Shown: positions 8,354-16,156 of the stretch, piece after piece
Layout: each line of letters opens with the position of its first letter
Numbering within the stretch: position 1 is the stretch's first letter
Assembly: GCA_016839635.1 (NCBI GenBank)
Contig: JAEOTV010000225.1
Coordinates: 1-26,611, forward strand
Direction of reading: 5' to 3'
Source of the DNA: Promethearchaeota archaeon
GTDB lineage: Archaea; Asgardarchaeota; Lokiarchaeia; Sigynarchaeales; SOKP01
DNA: 26,611 nt
Made by a program: the position numbers and the translations under genes
Notes under the pieces: generated by a model
Told to the model about the DNA's origin: nothing
Databases searched by the model: none
The model's input: the letters and a program-made list of their open reading frames with translations, nothing else

Positions 8354-10507
8354 TTAGTCATAATCCATAATGAATTGCACATGATTATCTGATTTCTTAA
8401 GATATCCTAAAAAACATGCTTGATTAAAATGAGTGTGAAATTTACGATCAATGATATCTTCATCACGAGCAAGTTCTTGAAATTTTCTGTAATCCAATGT
8501 TCCATTTGTGCCATAAGTTTTAACTATATTAATTAGTGATTTTAAATTTTTATTCAAATATTTTTTTTGTTCCTTAAATTTCTTACTTTTCTTAGATTTC
8601 AGTCTAATTATTTTTTCTCGAAGGTTGAATTCATTAATTCTTATTAAATCTGAGTAAAATGTTACACCACACTGTTTGAGGCTTTGGTATTCTTCACTCT
8701 CACAGAAATCATCCAATTGTGTGATAATTTCTTCTATCGATCGATTAGCTAATTGATTTTGCTCTAATTCTTTTCTCTCTCTAAAATTTTTAATTAATTC
8801 TACTCCTGAATAATGAACTGGTTGGTCAGGAAATATAATGTTCTTACGTTCTAAATCTTTGATTAACCTCAATTGGCCAGGATCAGAAAGAACTATGTTC
8901 ATTGTTTTTTCTTTTCTTCTGGCAACAATGTAAAAGGGAACATCAACTGTTTCTTCTGTTACAAGTATATAACATCTTCCCGGAGCATATCTTCCTGTTC
9001 TTCCGCGTCTTTGAATTAACCTGATTTCTGAAGGAACAGGTTCAAAAAAAATGATAGCGTCCACATTTGGAATATCTAAACCTTCTTCAGCCACACTTGT
9101 GGCGACCAAAATATTTATTAATCCTTCTCTAAATTTTCTTAAAATTTCTATTTGTAAATGTTGGGGAAATCCACTATCATCCATTTTAGTTGCTTGACCA
9201 ATGAATTTTTCAATTTTCAGTTGCTCATTAAATTCAGTTTGTAATTTATTCTTTAGAAATTCTGCCATTTCCCGAAATTGTGTGAAGATTAGTATTTTTT
9301 TATTGCCAAATTCTTCAATTTCATCTTTAATAAGTGATATAATCTTCTTTAATTTAGGATGGGAGAGATTTATGTAATCTTCACTTTCAATTACAGAATT
9401 TATATAGGTAAAATGTTCTGAATTTGCAATTCTTTTTGCAGATAGGATATCTTTATTCGCCTTATAATTAATTTTTTCTAAAAATGATTTAAAAAGAGAA
9501 ATATCCTGTGTCTCTAATAGATCTTTAGCATGGAGAACAGATATGCAACTTGAACAATAAGAATATATAGAAGGGAGATCAAGTTGGTTTTCTTTAACAA
9601 TATCTATAACCCTAGGATGAGTATAATACAACGACTCTAAATATTCATCTTCTGATAATTCTATACCTTCCCCTCTTTCATATTGTATAGATAATGTCAA
9701 ATCTCGAGCAATTCCTAAGAAATCCAATTTGGAGTAATATGGTTTATTGGGAGGAATTAAATTGTTTTTGACAAACCATTTTAAATATATTTCAAATAAA
9801 TTATACCAAACTGTACTTAATTCTCTTATTTTAATTGGCAAATCTATTAAATTAATGTAAGTATCGATATCATAGATATAATCTTTTACATCTTTATCTT
9901 CATAGTTTTTAAATACAATGTTTTCAATGTATAAGTTATCGCAGATTTGCTGAATTCGTTCATAATTCTTTCCGGGAGATGCTGTTAGTCCTAATATTAA
10001 TGGATCTGTACATGTATTAATATATTCTTCTGAAATTGAATTATACGCATAATTCCCTTTAGTTTTATGAGCTTCATCGAAAATAATTAGTGAAACTTGT
10101 GTTAAATCATATCTACCTCTCATTAAGTCATTTTTTATTACTTGGGGAGTGGAAATTATTATTTTTGAACTCTGGAATGATAAAATTCTCTTCTCTGGAG
10201 GGATTTTCCCGGTAAATAATGTAATCTCATTTATATCAATATCAAGAAATTTTTCGCATGAATCTCTATGCTGTGAAACTAATGGTCGTGTAGGAGCAAG
10301 GATAATAATTTTTGCTTTTGAATATTTTATCAAGCGATTAGCTATTAATAAAATACCAATTATCGTTTTTCCTAACCCGGTTGGTAAAACTACTAATGAA
10401 TTCTTATTTTTACAATTTTTTACAATATTTTTTTGATATTCTCTAAATAAAATTTGATTCTTCTTCAAGAATGGTTCATTTAAATATACTCCAGGTTCTT
10501 CTTTCAT
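8354..10507 (-). CDS. Hef/Mph1/FANCM-type superfamily 2 DNA helicase without nuclease domain
   Basis: 717 residues. All SF2 helicase motifs are visible: Walker A PTGLGKT (42-48), APTRP (71-75), DEAH (144-147), TAS (175-177), and a C-terminal RecA domain with ATSVAEEGLDIP and the arginine-finger motif QRRGRTGR. A long helical insertion (about 230-380) lies between the two RecA lobes, as in archaeal Hef and eukaryotic FANCM/Mph1, which remodel stalled replication forks and branched DNA. The roughly 150 residues after the helicase core hold basic coiled coil and a small helical end. There is no ERCC4/XPF nuclease signature (GDx(n)ERKx3D) and no evident helix-hairpin-helix pair, whereas euryarchaeal Hef has both. 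So this is a helicase-only form, as in some other archaea. The final domain (about 640-717) is unrecognised. The nuclease might be a separate gene elsewhere. A 146-bp AT-rich spacer before the start probably holds its promoter. Confidence 0.85.
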   Translation of the reverse strand: MKEEPGVYLNEPFLKKNQILFREYQKNIVKNCKNKNSLVVLPTGLGKTIIGILLIANRLIKYSKAKIIILAPTRPLVSQHRDSCEKFLDIDINEITLFTGKIPPEKRILSFQSSKIIISTPQVIKNDLMRGRYDLTQVSLIIFDEAHKTKGNYAYNSISEEYINTCTDPLILGLTASPGKNYERIQQICDNLYIENIVFKNYEDKDVKDYIYDIDTYINLIDLPIKIRELSTVWYNLFEIYLKWFVKNNLIPPNKPYYSKLDFLGIARDLTLSIQYERGEGIELSEDEYLESLYYTHPRVIDIVKENQLDLPSIYSYCSSCISVLHAKDLLETQDISLFKSFLEKINYKANKDILSAKRIANSEHFTYINSVIESEDYINLSHPKLKKIISLIKDEIEEFGNKKILIFTQFREMAEFLKNKLQTEFNEQLKIEKFIGQATKMDDSGFPQHLQIEILRKFREGLINILVATSVAEEGLDIPNVDAIIFFEPVPSEIRLIQRRGRTGRYAPGRCYILVTEETVDVPFYIVARRKEKTMNIVLSDPGQLRLIKDLERKNIIFPDQPVHYSGVELIKNFRERKELEQNQLANRSIEEIITQLDDFCESEEYQSLKQCGVTFYSDLIRINEFNLREKIIRLKSKKSKKFKEQKKYLNKNLKSLINIVKTYGTNGTLDYRKFQELARDEDIIDRKFHTHFNQACFLGYLKKSDNHVQFIMDYD

Positions 10508-10653
10508 ATTTAAAATTACTGAAGATTATTTACTTTTAAAAATAACATCGCTGTAAGATTATTATAATATTAAAATTACTTTTACCTAATAGAAGCTAAT
10601 TATTAATTTAGAAATAAGTTAATTAATTCCTTAGTTTTGTAGAAAATAATGTT

Positions 10654-11667
10654 TTAGCTTTTGTTCGGAGGGAAAAATAAAATTTTCTTTTTTGTATCTA
10701 CTCGTCTTATTAGGTTCTTATTTTCGAGTAGTTTTAATGTTAATACAACCCAACCTCTAGCAACCTGATGGAGAAATCTATTATTATTGGGATAAATAGC
10801 TTTAATTATTTCTTTTGGGGAGATTCCATTTTGTGAATTAAAATAAATTATATCTAATACTTGCTTCTCTCGGTCTTTCCTATGCTTTAAAATTTCAGCT
10901 ATTCTCTCTTGAGGTTTTTCTATAGGACTCCCATGAGCGGCAAGAATTAATTTAAGATTAGGCAATTCCCCAATCTTTTTAATTGTATTTACATATTCTG
11001 CTACATCAGAATTTGGTGGTCCCAACCAGGTAGTTATAGACCTTAAAATGTTATCACCTGAAAATAATATGCCTTTATCCTCGTTGTAAAGAGAAATATG
11101 GTCTATTGCATGTCCAGGGGAAGGGAATAATTTCCAGGATTCTCCATTAATTAAGATATCTGTGTTATCTTCAATAATTTCCTCCGGATCATTAATATAG
11201 GATGCCCCAAATATTCTTTGATAAAATAATCTTGAACCAGCATTTCTTAAAAAATTGATAATTTTACGAGTAGATTTTTTTCTAATTCTCAAATAATCCT
11301 GATAAGCATCTGTCTCAAATGTTTTTATAAAACTTTTTTTATCTCTAATAATCTCTTGGCTTTTTTTTGTTAATACAATCCTTATTCCTGACGCCTTTCT
11401 TATTCGTTTTAATCCACTGAAATGATCAGGATGACAGTGAGATACAAGAATTCTTGTTAGTTTGAACTCTTTGTTTTGCTCTTTAAAATAGTTCTCAATT
11501 TCCTTCAATTCATTAATTAAATGTTTTACTGCTCTTTTTGTACCATATCCTGCATCATAAATAAGTCCATCTGAGCCAGCTAAAACATATATATTTTCAG
11601 GGGGTTTGATTGCTCCAAATCTCCCTTTTTCCTTTATTAAAAAAATATCAGGATATACTTCTCTCAT
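10654..11667 (-). CDS. MBL-fold metallo-hydrolase with C-terminal winged helix (LACTB2-like)
   Basis: 337 residues. The metallo-beta-lactamase metal ligands are all present: HxHxDH at H77, H79, D81, H82; H186 in PSPGHAIDH; D205 in FSGDN; and H245 in AAHGSP. Residues about 262-337 form a winged-helix tail (NGISPKEIIKAIYP ... GWVVLTLKLLENKNLI), the BLACT-WH arrangement of LACTB2-like proteins, some of which are RNA endonucleases. The family also includes thioesterases and glyoxalase-like hydrolases, so the substrate is open. Compared with typical members (about 280-300 residues) it has a basic helical insertion at about 105-155. Its start is 56 bp from the divergent start of the 2H phosphoesterase gene, so the two may share a bidirectional promoter. 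Confidence 0.85.
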   Translation of the reverse strand: MREVYPDIFLIKEKGRFGAIKPPENIYVLAGSDGLIYDAGYGTKRAVKHLINELKEIENYFKEQNKEFKLTRILVSHCHPDHFSGLKRIRKASGIRIVLTKKSQEIIRDKKSFIKTFETDAYQDYLRIRKKSTRKIINFLRNAGSRLFYQRIFGASYINDPEEIIEDNTDILINGESWKLFPSPGHAIDHISLYNEDKGILFSGDNILRSITTWLGPPNSDVAEYVNTIKKIGELPNLKLILAAHGSPIEKPQERIAEILKHRKDREKQVLDIIYFNSQNGISPKEIIKAIYPNNNRFLHQVARGWVVLTLKLLENKNLIRRVDTKKKILFFPPNKS

Positions 11668-11723
11668 TCAACTTTTGTAAATCTCCAAAATATTTATTAG
11701 TTGGTCTTATTAAACTAGGTATT

Positions 11724-12272
11724 ATGCCATATGCAATTGTGCTTTCTTTTGATGAAGAAAGTTCGTATCCGATAAATCAAATTTTTGAAAATTTTCAAGA
11801 TAAAAAGATCGGGGCTATGCATTACGACCCAAAATACAAACCTCATATTACTTTGAATACTTATGAAAATATTAATACACAATCTGCGAAAGAAAGATTG
11901 ACTCTTTTCTCTATTGAGAATAAACACTTTAAAATCCAGCTAAGTAGTATTGGATATTTTCCCGTTGAGAAAAGCGTAATTTTCTTGAATCCGAAAGCAT
12001 CTAATGAGCTTTTAAATATTCAACAGAAAATATATAGTCTTTTTAAGGATTTTGAAACGGGAACATCTCCTTTAACTTGGGTTCCACATTGTACACTTGG
12101 TATGTATCTCCAAAAGGAAGATTTTGTTGAAGCTATTGATATAATAAAAAAGGAAATTGTGATTACAGAAGAAAATCCGTTTTATATCCAAACCACATCA
12201 ATTTCGCTTGTTAAATTTGAACGAGAGCCTTTAAAAATTGATTGGTGGTTAGATTACCCCCTTAAAGGATGA
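11724..12272 (+). CDS. 2H phosphoesterase (LigT / 2'-5' RNA ligase family)
   Basis: 182 residues. The family's two catalytic H-x-T motifs are visible: HIT at 41-43 and HCT at 122-124, each preceded by a Pro-containing strand (YKPHIT, WVPHCT), in the usual alpha/beta arrangement. 2H enzymes hydrolyse 2',3'-cyclic phosphates or open 2',5' bonds in RNA and nucleotides; the cellular substrate here is unknown. I chose the ATG at 11724 (MPYAIVLSF) because the protein then begins on the first beta strand as in homologues. The frame stays open upstream to an ATG at 11610, but that would overlap the divergent MBL gene by 58 bp and add a non-family extension. The next gene downstream (histone) is convergent. 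Confidence 0.85.
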   Translation: MPYAIVLSFDEESSYPINQIFENFQDKKIGAMHYDPKYKPHITLNTYENINTQSAKERLTLFSIENKHFKIQLSSIGYFPVEKSVIFLNPKASNELLNIQQKIYSLFKDFETGTSPLTWVPHCTLGMYLQKEDFVEAIDIIKKEIVITEENPFYIQTTSISLVKFEREPLKIDWWLDYPLKG

Positions 12273-12302
12273 AATTATTCTTTGATATTTGAATAAATAA
12301 AG

Positions 12303-12313
12303 AAAAAAAAAAA
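12303..12313 (-). terminator. Oligo-T terminator of the histone gene
   Basis: A run of eleven A on the plus strand is T11 on the histone's coding strand, starting about 25 nt after its stop codon. Strong oligo-U terminator in the 65-bp convergent gap. Confidence 0.6.
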
Positions 12314-12337
12314 GGTTTGAAAAAAGAATTAAGTACT

Positions 12338-12547
12338 TTAGAAGTATTTAATAGCTAAAAGGATTTCGTCCCGAGTTACTTTCTTTCTTTTGGCGTGCTT
12401 TGTTAATGATAAAGCAGTTTTTGTGATTTTGGTTGCTGATGAACCCATCCAATCAACTAATTCATCCACTGCATCACGAGCAACAATAATAGCACCATTA
12501 TGTTTCATTAATCTTCTAATGGGACTCCAACTAATATATTCGGACAT
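12338..12547 (-). CDS. Archaeal histone
   Basis: 69 residues, a single histone fold that aligns over its whole length with HMfB-type archaeal histones: SPIRRLMKHNGA (helix 1), RDAVDELVDWMGSSATKITKTALSLTKHA (long helix 2), RKKVTRDEILLAIKYF (loop and helix 3). The RK-K-T loop and the RDEI segment match the DNA-binding loop and the conserved Arg-Asp region. Histones of this kind dimerise and stack into filaments that wrap DNA. No N- or C-terminal tail is present. An upstream in-frame GTG (12560-12562) would add five residues, but it overlaps the Shine-Dalgarno sequence, so the ATG at 12545-12547 is taken as the start. The gene stands alone with its own terminator. Confidence 0.93.
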   Translation of the reverse strand: MSEYISWSPIRRLMKHNGAIIVARDAVDELVDWMGSSATKITKTALSLTKHAKRKKVTRDEILLAIKYF

Positions 12548-13136
12548 TTTGTATTCCTCCACTATATTATATTTTTTTTTAATTATTATTGAAATTTGTT
12601 ATTTTTTAAGAGTTTGTTATATAGATATACATCTTTTAGATATTTAAAGATTTTTATTCAATCTTAATTTTATGGAGAATAAAATGAAAAAAGTACAACG
12701 ACAAAATTCAAAAATAAGAAGATGATTAACCTCGTGAAAGTTAGACTTATTTTACGGATAGTGGATTTTTGTTGAAATTTGGGTATTTAATTGATATTAC
12801 TTATATTTTAATTCTCTATTTAATGATTATAGTCAAAATTAAAAAAGATAAGACGAAAATATTCAAATTTTGAAACGGTATATAGACAAATTTTTGAAGA
12901 TCTTCTATTTGAATTATTTAAAAAATTAGGGAGTTTAAAGTTCTTGAAGCTAAATTTTTAAACTATTTCATTAAAATGAAGGATTAAATCAATTGGATAT
13001 GTTTTGGCTTAAATTTCTTTAAATTAAAAAGAAGAATCTAATTATTGTTCTCTACTTTACTTTATTCATTCAATATATAAATCCTAAATAGCATTACATT
13101 CTTTTATAATAGAATAATTACTATGATAGAAAAATA
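12548..13136. other. 589-bp AT-rich intergenic region without a recognisable gene
   Basis: This is the longest gene-free stretch. It should contain the histone promoter (near 12560-12620) and that of the protease gene; a TATA-like TTTTATAATA at about 13102-13111 lies 30 nt before the ATG at 13137. A 17-codon reading frame (12672-12725, basic, with GGAG before an internal ATG) and small inverted repeats (GAAGATCTTC at 12896-12905; TTCATT/AATGAA at 12968-12981) were seen, but none is convincing as a gene or stable RNA. No tRNA, C/D-box pair or repeat array was found. Confidence 0.6.
12555..12560 (-). promoter_or_regulatory. Shine-Dalgarno GGAGGA of the histone gene
   Basis: On the minus strand GGAGGA lies 7 nt before the ATG, ideal spacing. 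It decides between this ATG and the in-frame GTG that overlaps it. Confidence 0.7.
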
Positions 13137-13757
13137 ATGATTAGAGATAAAACACTAAAATGGTTTTTCACTTATATGGGGGTATTTTTCATTGTTGTTA
13201 TCATAGGGACTCTTGCACATGAATTTGGGCACTATATTGTAGCAGTTATTTATGGTGTTCCTGCTCGAATATGCTATGCTTATACTTTTTATTTTAGTTC
13301 TTTAACAACAGATCAGAGATTTTGGTTTTTAATGGGTGGACCTATAAGTTCTTGGTTAGTTTCTACGATAGGTATTATAGTTATCCTTTTGAAATACAGA
13401 AATATGCACAATGAAACGAACCAGTCTATTGGAATTGGTCAGACTATTTCTATTGTGGCAACTTCATTTAGTATCCGTTTCATTTTTAATGCTGGATGGT
13501 ATTTTATTAATACGACCCTTCTTGGTATACCAAGTGGGGCGGATGAGGCTATAATTGCTCGTGATTATTTGGGAATTCATCCTGATTTCTTAATGTATGG
13601 CAGTGCAATAGTTGCTCTGATTGTTATTGTTATTGCACTTTATTATATCCCCCGTTTCCAGAGATATATTATCTTAATTGGAGGGATCTTCGGAGGGGTA
13701 TTCGGATACCTATTTTGGAATTATTGGATTGGTCCTATTGTTCTACCTGTACCTTAA
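13137..13757 (+). CDS. Multi-pass membrane metalloprotease, M50 (site-2 protease)-like
   Basis: 206 residues with about five or six hydrophobic helices. The zinc-binding motif HEFGH (H28, E29, H32) lies at the end of a transmembrane helix (IGTLAHEFGHYIVAVIYG), followed by a GGP turn (67-69, MGGPISSW) as in M50 and M50B proteins. A third metal ligand could be D136 in GADEAIIARDYLGIHP, between later helices; the family normally uses an Asp in that region. M50 enzymes cut transmembrane segments inside the membrane to release regulators. No PDZ or CBS domain is present, so this is a minimal form. The adjacent genes give no clue to the substrate. The fold and motif are clear, the activity is inferred. 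Confidence 0.72.
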   Translation: MIRDKTLKWFFTYMGVFFIVVIIGTLAHEFGHYIVAVIYGVPARICYAYTFYFSSLTTDQRFWFLMGGPISSWLVSTIGIIVILLKYRNMHNETNQSIGIGQTISIVATSFSIRFIFNAGWYFINTTLLGIPSGADEAIIARDYLGIHPDFLMYGSAIVALIVIVIALYYIPRFQRYIILIGGIFGGVFGYLFWNYWIGPIVLPVP

Positions 13758-13827
13758 AATTCAAAAAAAGTAATAGATTCATATAAACATAATCAATACG
13801 AGTATTATAGTCTAAATAAATGAATTT

Positions 13828-14817
13828 TTACCAAATTATTTGTTCAAAATTACAATTTGTACATAGAACTGGTTCCTTCTTTTGTGGAAAGTAAGGAAAA
13901 ACCGCACCACAGTTTTTGCATTCTAAATCATAGATATCGTCTTTAGATTTTACAATTCCATTTGAGATAAGAAGGTCTTTGAAATCATTTGAAATCTGCG
14001 TTAAAAGTGAGATTAATAGATAATGATTTAGCGATGATGCAATAATTTCAATTTTATTCGATATAATCTGTCCTATTACTAAGACGTCTTCTTTAATGAG
14101 GGATTCTGTTCCAAAATACCATAAGATTCTTTTATTGAGGTCTTTAGTAACTAACTGAAAATTTCTGTCATAGAAAAGTCGTTCTAAAATTTCAAAAAAT
14201 ATTTCAGGGTCTATTTGATGTTTGATTCCGACACCCATACTTATTATTGTTTTTTTAATTCCTGGTTGTTGAGCAAAGTTTCTAATGAAGCTTGAAGGAA
14301 CTACTTTTGGTTCGATGGTTATTCCGTCAATGGTTATTTCTGTAGGTTTTGAATCAAGAACTCTAATTGTATCTTTATTGTTCACATATGTCACAATTGT
14401 TCTTATTTCCCCTATATTATCAAGAGAATTTGGAGTAAAATGAAGATGGATCTGTTTATTACTTTTTTCATTTAATACATCGAATTCGAGATTTATTTGT
14501 TTTATATTTTTTTCAATCTTTATATTTGGAATGTTTATTGTAGGGGGATAACACCTTGAAAATGTAAAAAATTCTGGAAATTTTATTTTGATTTTCATTT
14601 CTGCAATTGGTGCTGAACTTTGGTTATCTATAAAAATCGTGTATTGGAAATGACTGCCGAATGGTCTATAATCAGTTGCTAGTTTGATTTTATCTTCTTG
14701 ATCAACTTTTTCAAAAGAATATGTATCGACTTCCTTAGCTCTAGTCTTTTCCTTAGTTTTAAAGAAAACTAATTCATGTGCCTTAAGAGGGGTTTTGTCA
14801 ATCTCTTTTTTCGCCAT
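13828..14817 (-). CDS. Cytosolic protein with Ig/appendage-like beta-sandwich and C-terminal zinc ribbon, function unknown
   Basis: 329 residues, no signal peptide or membrane helix. Residues about 50-170 are alternating beta strands (FQYTIFIDNQSSAPIAEMKIKIKFP, IVTYVNNKD, EITIDGITIEP), a CARDB/adaptin-ear-like Ig sandwich. Residues about 175-297 are a mixed alpha/beta domain with a strand-turn-strand-helix pattern (VLVIGQIISNKIEIIA then a long helix). The last 30 residues are a zinc ribbon with C300, C303, C319 and C322. A sandwich followed by a compact alpha/beta domain recalls the two-part appendage of clathrin/COPI adaptors, but I cannot show homology by eye. It shares the zinc-ribbon plus sandwich combination with the protein at 22406-24319, there in reverse order. 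Divergent from the DUF4443-like gene across 128 bp. Confidence 0.62.
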   Translation of the reverse strand: MAKKEIDKTPLKAHELVFFKTKEKTRAKEVDTYSFEKVDQEDKIKLATDYRPFGSHFQYTIFIDNQSSAPIAEMKIKIKFPEFFTFSRCYPPTINIPNIKIEKNIKQINLEFDVLNEKSNKQIHLHFTPNSLDNIGEIRTIVTYVNNKDTIRVLDSKPTEITIDGITIEPKVVPSSFIRNFAQQPGIKKTIISMGVGIKHQIDPEIFFEILERLFYDRNFQLVTKDLNKRILWYFGTESLIKEDVLVIGQIISNKIEIIASSLNHYLLISLLTQISNDFKDLLISNGIVKSKDDIYDLECKNCGAVFPYFPQKKEPVLCTNCNFEQIIW

Positions 14818-14914
14818 TTTATTTTACAATAATATTTATTTTTTGAAGTCGAATTTGAAATTTCGGAACATTGATATTTAATTAAATTGTATTCTGATTT
14901 ATATTTTTTTATAA

Positions 14915-14922
14915 CTTATATT
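14915..14922 (+). promoter_or_regulatory. TATA box of the DUF4443-JAMM operon
   Basis: CTTATATT is centred about 27 nt before the ATG at 14946. That distance places transcription start at or next to the start codon, so the mRNA is probably leaderless. Confidence 0.45.
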
Positions 14923-14945
14923 ATTTAATTATACTTGAATGCAAT

Positions 14946-15620
14946 ATGTTTGAAGAATTAGATACTTTATGGCGTTCGCCAACAATTAAACCTTCTTTTG
15001 AGCTAGTCCATGTTATCTTAGCACTTATTCTATTTGAAGAAAATAAGGAAGGAATTGGTAGGTACCGGCTACAAAAAGAACTTTCAATTGGTTCTGGGAC
15101 TGTAAAATCTCTTATCAAAAAATTGAATGAGGATTTGAATTTTATAAAGGTCTTAACAGAGGAAAATGTTATAAAAGGTCATATTTTAACTGAAATTGGC
15201 CTAGAATTTGTAAGAAAAATAACACAGAAATTACCATTAGTTACGGCAGGAGATTCTTCGGTAATGAAAGATATCGTTATAAAATCAGAAGGAAAGAATT
15301 CATATTTTTGTTTTGTCCGAAACGCCACTAATAAAATAACATATGGGATTGAACAAAGAGATGCTGCTATTAAAATTGGGGGTATGGGAGCAACTTGTTT
15401 GCTCTATAATGGTAAAAATTTAATTTTTCCATCTTATTCCCTTTCTGAGAACAATAAAGAACAAATGATAGTTGAGGATAAGGTTTTTGAATATATTTCC
15501 TCTGTGATTCAAAAAAAAAGAATTCAACTCAAAGAAAATGATGTAATTATTATTGGATTAGGTGAAAATCAGGAAAATGCAAGACTAGCTGCTTTAAATG
15601 CTGCATTAACATTAATCTAA
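14946..15620 (+). CDS. DUF4443-like protein with N-terminal winged helix
   Basis: 224 residues, an archaeal family of unknown function. Residues about 15-95 form a winged helix (LVHVILALILFEE ... YRLQKELSIGSGTVKSLIKKLNED) typical of DNA-binding regulators. The C-terminal domain (about 105-224) carries the conserved patch GIEQRDAAIKIGGMGATCLLY (134-154), which I associate from memory with DUF4443 (PF14544), and ends in an alpha/beta segment (DVIIIGLGENQENARLAALNAAL). The GIEQRDAAIK patch could bind a small ligand, making this a ligand-responsive regulator; that is inference. It is the first gene of an apparent operon with the JAMM peptidase: its TAA is followed after 24 nt by the JAMM TTG start, in the same reading frame. 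Confidence 0.66.
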   Translation: MFEELDTLWRSPTIKPSFELVHVILALILFEENKEGIGRYRLQKELSIGSGTVKSLIKKLNEDLNFIKVLTEENVIKGHILTEIGLEFVRKITQKLPLVTAGDSSVMKDIVIKSEGKNSYFCFVRNATNKITYGIEQRDAAIKIGGMGATCLLYNGKNLIFPSYSLSENNKEQMIVEDKVFEYISSVIQKKRIQLKENDVIIIGLGENQENARLAALNAALTLI

Positions 15621-15644
15621 TTTTGGGGGTTAGATATCTATCAA

Positions 15645-16136
15645 TTGAATTATGAAAAGGATATTATTCTATTTATTGAGGAAGAAATTCTTGAAGATAT
15701 AATACAATGTGTTGAGATGGCTTCTCCTAATGAAGCATGTGGTTTAATTTTTGGAAAAACAGAAGAAAAAAAAATACCCGACAGAGAAGATGAATATTCT
15801 TATTATTGTAATGCTTATAAATTTGAGTGTGTTGAATCGTTAAACAAAAATCCAGTTGCTTTCTTAATGGATGATTATGAGAGATTAGTAAGTCTCTCCA
15901 ATTCATATTCCGAAAGTTTTAATTATCAATTGCTAAGTATATTTCATTCTCATCCAGGAAGTGCTTATCCAAGTGGTATTGATTTGCCCTACATGGAAAG
16001 TTATTATAAAAGTAAAATATCAAAATTTAAGCATATAATCTGGACCATTATGAATGCTGAAAGTAAAGAACTGAATGGCTTTATCTTTATTTTTAATGAA
16101 CTTAAACAAATATCAATACAAATTAGAGAGCAATAA
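15645..16136 (+). CDS. JAMM/MPN+ (JAB) zinc isopeptidase-like protein
   Basis: 163 residues, a single MPN domain with the JAMM zinc site: E30 in NEACGLIFG, H101 and H103 in HSHP, S110 and D113 in PSGID. Eukaryotic relatives (Rpn11, CSN5) and archaeal/bacterial JAB proteins remove ubiquitin-like modifiers or process their C-termini. The segment between the second His and the Ser is six residues (PGSAYP) instead of the usual seven. The start is a TTG: no in-frame ATG exists between the upstream TAA and the first conserved strand, and a G-rich GGGGGTTAG (15625-15633) nearby could act as a ribosome site, though 14 nt is a long spacing. It is coupled to the DUF4443-like gene and ends 20 bp from the convergent proteasome beta gene. 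No ubiquitin, SAMP, E1 or E2 gene is in the window, so its substrate is unknown. Confidence 0.84.
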   Translation: MNYEKDIILFIEEEILEDIIQCVEMASPNEACGLIFGKTEEKKIPDREDEYSYYCNAYKFECVESLNKNPVAFLMDDYERLVSLSNSYSESFNYQLLSIFHSHPGSAYPSGIDLPYMESYYKSKISKFKHIIWTIMNAESKELNGFIFIFNELKQISIQIREQ

Positions 16137-16156
16137 TATTAATTTATGATAAGTTA

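Noticed and set aside
11610..11723. Upstream extension of the 2H phosphoesterase frame to an ATG at 11610
   Set aside because: It would overlap the divergent MBL gene and add residues before the first family strand; ATG 11724 fits the family.
12548..12562. GTG start giving the histone five more residues
   Set aside because: The GTG overlaps the GGAGGA ribosome site that is ideally spaced for the ATG at 12547.
12672..12725. 17-codon basic reading frame with GGAG before an internal ATG
   Set aside because: Too short and low in complexity to separate from chance in AT-rich DNA; no partner or known leader type.
12715..12760. C/D-box-like sequence AGATGATTA
   Set aside because: No CTGA D box at suitable distance and no C'/D' pair.
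12896..12905. Palindrome GAAGATCTTC as an operator
   Set aside because: Short, single copy and not placed at a promoter; expected by chance.
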